Positions 1-7,200 of a DNA stretch of 64,000 bases are shown piece by piece; position 1 is the first letter of the stretch; every line of letters starts with the position of its first letter. The notes below the pieces were generated by a model that was not told where the DNA came from, searched no databases, and saw only the letters and a list, made by a program, of their open reading frames with translations. Source of the stretch: Streptomyces sp. Edi2 (lineage in GTDB: Bacteria; Actinomycetota; Actinomycetes; Streptomycetales; Streptomycetaceae); the NCBI RefSeq assembly GCF_040253635.1, contig NZ_JBEJGX010000003.1:4861501-4925500 (forward strand). The letters are read 5' to 3'. Made by a program: the position numbers and the translations under genes.

Positions 1-909
1 GCGATGGAGACCTCCCGCGAGGGCCTGCGCACTCTGTGGCTCTCGCTCGGCATCCTGGGCCTGACCAGCGCGATCCAGTTGGTGGTCGTGGTGCTGTCGG
101 GGTCGGTGGCGCTGCTCGGCGACACCATCCACAACGCTGCCGACGCCCTGACCGCCGTTCCGCTGGGCATCGCCTTCGTCCTCGGGCGCCGGGCCGCGAA
201 CCGCCGCTACACCTACGGCTACGGCCGGGCCGAGGACCTTGCGGGTATCGCCATCGTGCTGACGATCGCCGTCTCCTCGGGGCTGGCCGCCTACGAGGCA
301 GTGGACCGGCTGCTGAACCCCCGCGACATCACCCACCTGTGGGCGGTGGCAGCGGCCGCCGTGGTCGGGTTCATCGGCAACGAATGGGTGGCTCGCTACC
401 GCATCCGCACCGGGCGCAAGATCGGGTCGGCCGCGCTGGTGGCCGACGGCCTGCATGCCCGTACCGACGGCTTCACCTCCCTCGCCGTCCTCTTCGGCGC
501 GGGCGGCGCGGCCCTCGGCTGGCGGGCGGCCGACCCGCTCATCGGCCTGCTGATCACCGCCGCCATCCTCATGGTGCTGCGCGACGCCGCCAGGGAGGTC
601 TACCGGCGGCTGATGGACTGCGTCGACCCCGGACTCATCGACGCCGCCGAAACGGCCCTGCGCACGGTGGACGGTGTCCGCGGCATCGGCCAGGTCCGCA
701 TGCGCTGGATCGGCCATACCCTGCGGGCCGAGGCCGATATCGTCGTGGACTCCCGTCTCACCGTGGTGCAGGCCCATGCGCTGGCCGTCGCCGCGGAACA
801 CGCCCTGATCCACGCCGTCCCCCGGCTCACCGCCGCGACCGTGCACACCGACCACACCAGCGAGGGCACAGACCCCCATGCGGCGCTGGCGCATCACACC
901 ACTACTTGA
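1..909 (+). CDS. Cation diffusion facilitator (CDF) family transporter, 5' end outside window
   Basis: Membrane antiporter of the CDF family, expected to export divalent metal ions such as Zn2+, Fe2+ or Co2+ in exchange for protons. The visible 301 residues contain the family's paired metal-site motifs, LLGDTIHNAADALTAVP in TM2 (about residues 36-52) and DGLHARTDGFTSLAV in TM5 (about 148-162), followed by a cytoplasmic C-terminal domain. A methionine codon lies at position 4, but the open frame runs to position 1 and relatives usually have 20-30 more N-terminal residues, so the true start is probably upstream of the window. The tail after the C-terminal domain is His/Thr-rich, which is common in metal transporters. 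Metal specificity cannot be read from the sequence. Confidence 0.85.
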   Translation, partial: AMETSREGLRTLWLSLGILGLTSAIQLVVVVLSGSVALLGDTIHNAADALTAVPLGIAFVLGRRAANRRYTYGYGRAEDLAGIAIVLTIAVSSGLAAYEAVDRLLNPRDITHLWAVAAAAVVGFIGNEWVARYRIRTGRKIGSAALVADGLHARTDGFTSLAVLFGAGGAALGWRAADPLIGLLITAAILMVLRDAAREVYRRLMDCVDPGLIDAAETALRTVDGVRGIGQVRMRWIGHTLRAEADIVVDSRLTVVQAHALAVAAEHALIHAVPRLTAATVHTDHTSEGTDPHAALAHHTTT

Positions 910-989
910 CCGGGCCCCGCCCCGCTCCCCCCCGCTCCCCCGCCCCCTGGGCCCCGCCCCGCCCCCTCCCCACCCCTCCATCGACTTTC

Positions 990-1106
990 GGCCCTCGGCG
1001 GCAGCTGTCACATCGACCGGCCTCCGGCCCTCGGCGGCAGCTGCCGCATCGGCCTCCGGGCCTCGGCGACAGATGTCACATCGGCCTCCGGACCTCGGAG
1101 GCTGCC
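990..1106. repeat. Tandem ~32-36 bp imperfect repeat, 3.5 copies
   Basis: Copies begin at 990, 1026, 1058 and 1090 (the last partial). Each has a core like GGCCCTCGGCGGCAGCTG, then an A/T-containing stretch and GGCCTCC. They fill the 320 bp gap between the CDF transporter and the convergent S9 peptidase. The rest of the gap (910-989 and 1107-1230) is C-rich low-complexity sequence with short CGGCTCCTCCC repeats near 1192-1226. I see no gene in it. Confidence 0.75.
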
Positions 1107-1230
1107 ACCAGGGGCGCTTCGCGCTGGCGGCAGATGCCCGAGCCCCGGGGAGCCCCCGGTGGGACGCGCCCCCGGTGCTTCTCGCCCCTCTCCGGCTCCT
1201 TCCCGGCTCCTCCCCGGCTCCTCTCCCGTT

Positions 1231-3279
1231 CTAGTTCTTCTCGATCACATGCCGCTGGGCGAAGTCGAGCTCCAGGCGGACCTGCTTGATGCGCTCCTCC
1301 ACGACCAGGGAGCCGTGGCCGGCGTCGTAGCGGTAGACCTCGTGCGGATGGCCGCGGTCCTCCAGCCGCTGGACGTAGTTCTCCACCTGCTGGATCGGGC
1401 AGCGTGGGTCGTTGACGCCCGCGGAGATGTAGACCGGTGCCCGCACCGCGTCCACATAGGTCAGCGGCGAGGACGCCTCGAAGCGTTCCGGGACCTCCTC
1501 GGGGGTGCCGCCCAGCAGGGTCCGGTCCATCGCCTTGAGGGCTTCCATCTCGTCGTTGTACGCCGTGACGTAGTCCGCGACGGGGACCGCCGCCAGGCCC
1601 ACTGCCCAGGCTTCCGGCTGGGTGCCGAGTCCCAGCAGGGTCAGGTAGCCGCCCCATGAGCCGCCCGAGAGCACCAGCCGCTCCGGATCCGCCAGGCCGG
1701 ACGAGACCGCCCACTCGCGGACCGCGGCGATGTCCTCCAGCTCGATCAGCCCGACGCGATGCTTGAGCGCATCGGTCCAGGCGCGGCCGTAGCCGGTCGA
1801 GCCGCGGTAATTGACGCGCACGACCGCGAAGCCGTGGTCCACCCAGGCCGCGGGGGACGAGGCGAAGGCGTCGCTGTCGTGCCAGGTCGGGCCGCCGTGT
1901 ATGTCGAAGACCGTCGGGAAGGGGCCTTCGCCCGCCGGCTGCTGTACCAGCGCATGGATACGGCCACCGGGGCCCTCCACCCATACGTCCTGCACGGGAA
2001 CCGACGCGGGTGCCTTCCTACCGGGCGGGTCCAGCACGACCTTGCCGCTCGTCGAACGCACCTCTGGGGGCTGCGCCGCCGACGACCACAGGAACTCCAC
2101 CGTTCCGTCCGGCCGCGCCGTCGCACCCGAGACCGAGCCGGCCGGGGTCTCGACCCGCGTCAGCCGGGGACGGCCGGGCGCGGCAGCCGCGTCGGTGGCG
2201 TCGGCCGGAGCGCCGGTGCCGGCCGGCCGGACCAGCTCGTAGCGCCACAGCTCGCTGCGTGCCTGGTACTCGTGCTCCACCAGCAGCGCCGACCCGTCGG
2301 GATACCAGTCGGCACCCACGTCTCCGGGCAGGTCGATCTCCAGGGCGGTCTCCGTCCCGGTCAGCGGATCCCAGATCATCGGCTCCCAGCGGCCCCGCCG
2401 CTGGTGCCCCACCAGCAGCCGGGCATCCCCGTCCACCGGTGCGAAACCCATCACCGACAGGCCCAGCTCCTCGGTCCCGCCCTTGGTGTCGTCCAGCTCC
2501 GCGACCGTGGACCCGTCGGGCCGTACGACGCGGATCGCGGAGTGCATCGCATCGCCGTGTTCGGTGTGCTCGAGGGCGATCAGCGAGCCGTCGTGCGAGA
2601 GATCGCCGACGCCCGCCGACTCGCGGTGCCGGTAGATCTCCACCGGCGCCTCACCCGGCCGTACGACGTGGACCGTCGAGCCCTCCTCGTCCGTGGAGCA
2701 CCCGATGACCGCCGTTCCGTCCCGGCCGATCGCCAGCCCTCCCGGATACGAGGCGGCGAGTCCCGGGGTGGCCGGCTCATCCGGGCCGCCGGCGAACGGC
2801 TGCCGCATCCAGACGCCGAACTCGTCCCCGTCGGTGTCCGAGAACCACCAGATCCACTGGCCGTCCGGCGACAGCGTCCCGTCGGTCGTGCCGTTCGGCC
2901 GGTCCGTGGCCTGCCGTTGGCTGCCGGTTGCCCGGTCCCAGGCGTACAGCTCGAAGGTGCCGGTGGCGTTCGAGACGAACAGGGAGCGGTCCGGGGCGTC
3001 CTCGGCCCAGTCCGGCAGCCCGATCCGCGGCGCACGGAAGCGCTTCTCCCAGTCCGGCATCGCGGCATCCGCGCCCCGGGTATCCGCCGCGCCCGACGGG
3101 CCCGCCGCGCTCACCGAGTCATTCGAGTCCTTCGGCGCACCGTCCGTCACCGCTATCGCGTCGGACGAGGCCGTCCCCGTCACGGCTGTGGGGTGGGTGG
3201 CAGCCGTTGGCGCGTGTGAAGAGTGCGAAGGGTCCGGAGCGGTGGCGTGGCCTGGATCTGCGGTCGTCTCGTCAGTCAT
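1231..3279 (-). CDS. S9 family (prolyl oligopeptidase-like) serine peptidase
   Basis: Predicted cytoplasmic peptidase or acylaminoacyl-peptidase: an N-terminal beta-propeller formed by repeats such as SPDGQWIWWFSD, then an alpha/beta-hydrolase domain. The nucleophile motif GGSWGGYLTL, the acid in NDPRCPIQQ and the histidine in YDAGHGSLV supply a complete Ser-Asp-His triad. ATG at 3279 gives 682 residues. An internal ATG at 3060 (MPDWEKRFRAPRIGLPDW) would give 609 residues and removes an 80-residue Ala/Thr/Ser-rich leader of low complexity, so the shorter form is quite possible. It faces the methyltransferase at 3349 divergently, with about 70 bp between them. Substrate is unknown. Confidence 0.85.
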   Translation of the reverse strand: MTDETTADPGHATAPDPSHSSHAPTAATHPTAVTGTASSDAIAVTDGAPKDSNDSVSAAGPSGAADTRGADAAMPDWEKRFRAPRIGLPDWAEDAPDRSLFVSNATGTFELYAWDRATGSQRQATDRPNGTTDGTLSPDGQWIWWFSDTDGDEFGVWMRQPFAGGPDEPATPGLAASYPGGLAIGRDGTAVIGCSTDEEGSTVHVVRPGEAPVEIYRHRESAGVGDLSHDGSLIALEHTEHGDAMHSAIRVVRPDGSTVAELDDTKGGTEELGLSVMGFAPVDGDARLLVGHQRRGRWEPMIWDPLTGTETALEIDLPGDVGADWYPDGSALLVEHEYQARSELWRYELVRPAGTGAPADATDAAAAPGRPRLTRVETPAGSVSGATARPDGTVEFLWSSAAQPPEVRSTSGKVVLDPPGRKAPASVPVQDVWVEGPGGRIHALVQQPAGEGPFPTVFDIHGGPTWHDSDAFASSPAAWVDHGFAVVRVNYRGSTGYGRAWTDALKHRVGLIELEDIAAVREWAVSSGLADPERLVLSGGSWGGYLTLLGLGTQPEAWAVGLAAVPVADYVTAYNDEMEALKAMDRTLLGGTPEEVPERFEASSPLTYVDAVRAPVYISAGVNDPRCPIQQVENYVQRLEDRGHPHEVYRYDAGHGSLVVEERIKQVRLELDFAQRHVIEKN

Positions 3280-3348
3280 GGGCCCATTCTGCGCCCGGCG
3301 CCGGAAATCCGTTGGCGAGGGCCACAAGCCTGTGGATAACTTCGCTAT

Positions 3349-4182
3349 ATGCGAAGAAACGCCGGTCCCGACGACTGGTGGGAGGCCAACCGCGCGATGT
3401 GGGACGAGCGCGTCGCCCTCCACACCGTGAGCGATTTTTACGACCAGGACGGATTCCGCAGGGCGCGCGACGTGCTCCGTGATTTCGAGGTTGCGGAGGT
3501 CGGGGACGTCAACGGGCGGTCCCTCCTGCACCTCCAGTGCCATTTCGGCCAGGACACCCTCTCCTGGGCCCATCGTGGTGCGGCCCGGGTCGTCGGCCTG
3601 GACTTCTCCGAACCCGCCATCGACGCCGCCCGTGAGCTGGCCGCAGAGCTCGGCTACGGCCCGGACCGTGCCGCGTTCGTCGCCGCCGACGTCTATGACG
3701 CCGCCGAGGCCGTCCCCGACACCGCGTACGACATCGTCTACACCGGCATCGGCGCCCTGAACTGGCTTCCTGACCTGGAGCGCTGGGCCGACACCGCCGC
3801 CTCCCTCGTCGCTCCCGGCGGCTTCCTCTACCTTGCCGAATTCCACCCGCTGTGCGACGCCCTGGACGACGAGACCGGATCGCGCCTCGTCCACGACTAC
3901 TTCAGCCGCGATGCATGGGTGGACGAAACCCCCGGTACCTACGTGGATTTCGGCGCACCGACGGTCAATAACCGCAGCGTCGAATGGCAGCACCCGCTCG
4001 GCGACGTCGTCTCGGCCCTGGCCGGCACGGGCCTGCGCATCGACTTCCTGCACGAGCACGACATGACGATGTTCCAGCGCTTCGCCGCCCTGCGACGTGA
4101 CGGCGACGGCTATCACCGGTTCCCCGGCGACCGCCCCCGCGTCCCCCTCATGTACTCGCTGAAGGCAAGCCGTACGCGCTGA
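3349..4182 (+). CDS. Class I SAM-dependent methyltransferase
   Basis: 277-residue Rossmann-fold methyltransferase. Motif I is a variant: the strand-loop LLHLQCHFGQDTLSWA (about residues 59-74) replaces the usual E/DxGxGxG, which is characteristic of a Streptomyces subgroup annotated only as methyltransferase. The acidic residue after strand 2 is in VVGLDFSEPAIDAA, and motif IV lies near YDIVYTGIGALNWLPD. There are no transmembrane segments, so it should be cytosolic. It is divergent from the S9 peptidase and convergent with the P450 gene, so the neighbours do not suggest a substrate. Small-molecule methylation is most likely, but this is inference. Confidence 0.8.
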   Translation: MRRNAGPDDWWEANRAMWDERVALHTVSDFYDQDGFRRARDVLRDFEVAEVGDVNGRSLLHLQCHFGQDTLSWAHRGAARVVGLDFSEPAIDAARELAAELGYGPDRAAFVAADVYDAAEAVPDTAYDIVYTGIGALNWLPDLERWADTAASLVAPGGFLYLAEFHPLCDALDDETGSRLVHDYFSRDAWVDETPGTYVDFGAPTVNNRSVEWQHPLGDVVSALAGTGLRIDFLHEHDMTMFQRFAALRRDGDGYHRFPGDRPRVPLMYSLKASRTR

Positions 4183-4204
4183 CGGCAGCCGGCCGGCCAG
4201 GCCC

Positions 4205-4230
4205 CGCGGCAGGCCCAGCGGCCTGCCGCG
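4205..4230. terminator. Bidirectional hairpin terminator
   Basis: Perfect 11 bp arms (CGCGGCAGGCC and its complement) around a 4 nt loop, placed exactly between the convergent methyltransferase (ends 4182) and P450 (ends 4241). There is no T-run, as is usual for Streptomyces. Confidence 0.7.
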
Positions 4231-4240
4231 AGAGCTGTGC

Positions 4241-5533
4241 TCACCCCAGCCGCACCGGCAGCGCGTTCAGCCGCCAGTTGCCCGGCAGGGGCGTCCGCTC
4301 CAGGTGTTCCGGTGCGACGCCCAGCGACAGCTTCGGGTAGTGCGCGAGCAGTTTGCCGAAGGCGACTTCGCCCTCCTGTTTGGCGAGTGTGGCGCCCAGG
4401 CAGTAGTGCGCTCCGTGGCCGAAGCCCACATGGTTCTCGGCATGGCCCGCGGGGTGGCGGGTCAGGTCGAGGCGGTCGGGGTCGGTGTAGTGGCGCGGGT
4501 CGAAGTTCGCCGACACCAGGATGAGTTGGACGGCCTCGCCCCGGCGGATCGTGGTGCCGGCCAGGTCGACGTCGGCGCCGGCGTAGCGCAGCTGGGTCAT
4601 CTGCACCGGCCCGCACCAGCGCATCAGCTCGTGCACGGCGCGGGGGAGCAGGGCCGGGTCGTCCTGGAGCAGGCGCCGCTGGTCGGGATGGGTGAGCAGC
4701 GCCGCCGTGCCGTTGCTGATGAGGTGGGCGGTGGTCTCGTGACCGGCGAGGACGAGCGTGAGGATCAGGGTGACCATCTCGACGTCGCTGAGCCGGCCCC
4801 CGTCGTCGTCATGAGTGCGGATCAGCTCGCTGAGCAGATCGTCGGTGAGCGCGCCGCGCCGCTCCCTGACCATCTGGTGGATGTGCTCGATCATCGGCGG
4901 GAACGAGGTGCTGAGCCGGTCGGGCTCCATCGAGACGAGGTCGGTACCCCACTTCCGCCACTGCGGGCGGTCCGCCTCGGGTATGCCGACCAGTTCGCAG
5001 ATGACGGTGATCGGCAGCGGGTAGGCGAAGTGCTGGATGAGATCGACGACGCCGTCCTCGGCGTGCTCGGGCAGCCGGGCCAGCAGTGCGTCGGCGATCT
5101 GCTCGACCCGCGGCCGCAGGTCGGTGATCTTGCGGGCCGTGAAGGCCCGCGACACCAGGCGGCGCAGCCGGGTGTGATCGGGGGCGTCGTAGTTGAGGAT
5201 CGATCCGAGCAGGTAGGGGCGGAGGTGTTCGGGGAGGCCCAGCATGTCGATCAGCCTGGTCAGCGGGTTGTCCTCGGCCGCGTGCCCCAGGGACGGCGCG
5301 GCCGGGTTGTTCACGAACCGCTGGTCGCGCAGGACTTGGCGGACCTCCTCGAACCGCGTCACCAACCAGACGGGTGAGTCGTCCATGAAGCGGCCGCGTA
5401 CGACCGGGCCCTGCTCACGCAGCGCGCCGTAGCCGGCGAACGGGTCGGTGATCAGCGCCGGGTCCATCACATTCGGCTCGCCCGGGTGTTTCCCGACGTG
5501 TGCGGCGAACGGTGAGGTGGGTAATGCCGACAT
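4241..5533 (-). CDS. Cytochrome P450
   Basis: 430-residue soluble bacterial P450 that should hydroxylate or otherwise oxidise a small hydrophobic substrate using ferredoxin-derived electrons. All signatures are present: I-helix oxygen-binding AGHETT, the K-helix ExxR in HELMR, and the heme loop FGHGAHYCLG with the axial cysteine near residue 374. The ATG at 5533 has a strong ribosome site (GGAGGAGA) about 8 nt upstream. It lies 168 bp downstream of the TetR gene on the same strand and probably shares its transcript, so the TetR protein is the likely controller. No ferredoxin or ferredoxin reductase gene lies next to it. The family resembles CYP107/CYP105-type enzymes, but subfamily and substrate cannot be assigned by eye. 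Confidence 0.92.
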   Translation of the reverse strand: MSALPTSPFAAHVGKHPGEPNVMDPALITDPFAGYGALREQGPVVRGRFMDDSPVWLVTRFEEVRQVLRDQRFVNNPAAPSLGHAAEDNPLTRLIDMLGLPEHLRPYLLGSILNYDAPDHTRLRRLVSRAFTARKITDLRPRVEQIADALLARLPEHAEDGVVDLIQHFAYPLPITVICELVGIPEADRPQWRKWGTDLVSMEPDRLSTSFPPMIEHIHQMVRERRGALTDDLLSELIRTHDDDGGRLSDVEMVTLILTLVLAGHETTAHLISNGTAALLTHPDQRRLLQDDPALLPRAVHELMRWCGPVQMTQLRYAGADVDLAGTTIRRGEAVQLILVSANFDPRHYTDPDRLDLTRHPAGHAENHVGFGHGAHYCLGATLAKQEGEVAFGKLLAHYPKLSLGVAPEHLERTPLPGNWRLNALPVRLG

Positions 5534-5553
5534 CTTTCGTTCTCCTCCGGGTT

Positions 5554-5604
5554 GGGAGTCGGTCTGGGAGTCGGTCTGGCCGGGGGTCGGTCTGGCCGGG
5601 GGTT
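5554..5604. repeat. Short tandem repeats in the TetR-P450 spacer
   Basis: Two exact 12 bp copies of GGGAGTCGGTCT (5554-5565, 5566-5577) run into two copies of a 16 bp GGCCGGGGGTCGGTCT-like unit. They sit just upstream of the P450 ribosome-binding site. Confidence 0.7.
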
Positions 5605-5701
5605 CGCTCGGGTGGTGAGGGGGCGGCCATGGGGCACGCCCCGAAACGGACCGGCGGACCGGCCGCGCTTCGGCCCTGCCCGCGCCGCCGTGGCAGCCGG
5701 A

Positions 5702-6397
5702 TCAGTCGCGTACCTGCCGGCGGATCTCGCGCAGGGTGAGTTCCCCGAACTGTTCGTAGAGCGCGATGATCTCCGGCGCCGCTGCGGCCGCGGCCTTCTG
5801 CCCGCCGGGGGTCTCCAGCGCGCCGCGGACCGTTCGGGCGAGTATGTCGGCGCGTACCTCTGGGGCGACGGGGGCCCTGCCGGCGAGCAGGGCCTCGCCC
5901 GTGAAGAAGCCGGTGGCCATGGCCATCAGGGCGTACTGCTGGTGGTGCACCTCGAGGTCGTCGTGCACCAGGCCGTGTCCGCGCAGCACTTCGAGATGAC
6001 GGCACAGCATCCGGTCGCCTTCGGCTATCAGCTCGGTGAGTTCCTTCTTCGCGGTGTCGTTGAGCCGGCCGAGGATGTCGGCATCGTCGGTGTATACGGC
6101 CCGCAGCACCGGATCGTTCAGGGAGTCGCAGAAGAGCCCGCGCAGCATCCGGCTCGGCAGGATCTCCAGCGGATCGGCGCGCATGCGCTCCAACTGCCGG
6201 TGATGGTTGCGGAACTGGCTCTGCAGGACGACGGCGAGGAACAGCGCGTCCTTGGTCTTCCAGTGGAGGTAGACCGTGCCCTTGCCGACCTTGGCGCGCC
6301 GGGCGATCTCGTCGATCGTCACCCGCTCGTAGCCCCAGGCGAGGAGCAGGCCCCCGGCCACGTCGAGGATGCGTGTACGACGCTCCACCCGGTCCAC
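5702..6397 (-). CDS. TetR family transcriptional regulator
   Basis: 231-residue one-component repressor. The N-terminal helix-turn-helix (about residues 20-48, TIDEIARRAKVGKGTVYLHW) is typical; the C-terminal two-thirds is the helical ligand-binding domain with no recognisable ligand. The open frame reaches an ATG at 6433, but that codon lies in the loop of a 39 bp palindrome. The GTG at 6397 has a good ribosome site (AGAGGGGGA) 6 nt upstream, which places the palindrome cleanly in the promoter region, so I chose 6397. It probably represses its own promoter and the downstream P450. The ligand may be the P450 substrate or product, which is inference. Confidence 0.88.
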   Translation of the reverse strand: MDRVERRTRILDVAGGLLLAWGYERVTIDEIARRAKVGKGTVYLHWKTKDALFLAVVLQSQFRNHHRQLERMRADPLEILPSRMLRGLFCDSLNDPVLRAVYTDDADILGRLNDTAKKELTELIAEGDRMLCRHLEVLRGHGLVHDDLEVHHQQYALMAMATGFFTGEALLAGRAPVAPEVRADILARTVRGALETPGGQKAAAAAAPEIIALYEQFGELTLREIRRQVRD

Positions 6398-6411
6398 GGT
6401 CAGTCCCCCTC

Positions 6412-6450
6412 TGACTCCGTGACCAGATTTCATATCTGGTCACGGAGTCA
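6412..6450. promoter_or_regulatory. TetR operator: 17 bp perfect inverted repeat
   Basis: Left arm TGACTCCGTGACCAGAT (6412-6428), 5 nt spacer, and an exact reverse-complement right arm (6434-6450). It lies 14 bp upstream of the chosen GTG start of the TetR gene. Its length and position fit an autoregulatory TetR operator. From 6451 to 7036 I see no gene, only a short GTGTT-AG-AACAC palindrome at 6544-6555 of unclear meaning. Confidence 0.75.
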
Positions 6451-7036
6451 ACGCTAGATTCGCCGGATCGGCGGGAAAAGCCCTATTCCGGCCAGGAGTT
6501 GGCCGGATGGGTCTTCGTGTGTGCCGGGGTGAGGTGACGTCAGGTGTTAGAACACTCTCAAAACGGGGTGGCCCGACGCTGTGGGGCGCAGTGCGCCAGG
6601 CCGCGCGAGGTGTGCCCGAGAACGGCTGTGACCTGGTCATATGCGCGCGGATCGCGGGAGTGTGGGCGGTGGCGTGCGGCCCTGTCAAGGTGACGAGAGA
6701 TGTTCGAAGTTACCCACTGCTGAGGGTGACTGGTGAGTACACTCGCCGACCATGTGTGAGGCCAGCCGGAACACAAAACGGCAAAATATACCCCTTTCTC
6801 AGCCATGTGCCGACGCTTCGGTCTGGCAGGGAAAGGCCGTGCGGAACCCGGCCGCCGCTGTCGGATGCGCTCCCCGGTGGGCGTTCGCCGCCGGCGACGG
6901 GCGGGTTCCGACCGGGCGAGTGGCCGTGACGGGCAGATCGGCCAAGGCCTCGGCCTCCGAGGGCCGCACGCCGTTTCCTGTCCCCGTCACGGCGGCCGCC
7001 CCGACGGTCACCGCCGGCACCCGCAGCGCCTGCACT

Positions 7037-7140
7037 ACCCCCACATCCCCCACCCCCACACCCCCCATGACCCCCACATTTGGCATCACCCCCCACATTC
7101 CCCCACACCCCCACACCCCCACACTCCCCAACACCCCCAC
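7037..7140. repeat. C-rich CCCCCACA low-complexity tract
   Basis: About 100 bp made of irregular CCCCCACA, CCCCACATT and CCCCCACC units on the plus strand, so the minus strand carries many runs of four to six G. It ends about 60 bp upstream of the glycosyltransferase start and is probably in its leader. The translated frames are Pro/Thr/His runs and not a credible gene. G-quadruplex or i-motif formation is possible. Confidence 0.7.
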
Positions 7141-7200
7141 CGCCGCCCCGCTCTCAAGACACCCCACCCCGGCCGCGCCCGAGACCGTCACGGGCGCGAC

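Noticed and set aside
1231..4116. 961-residue frame spanning the S9 peptidase and the methyltransferase region
   Set aside because: The upstream third is a shadow of the plus-strand methyltransferase; the peptidase starts at 3279 or 3060.
6544..6555. GTGTT-AG-AACAC short palindrome
   Set aside because: Five-bp arms occur by chance often; no nearby gene start on either strand.
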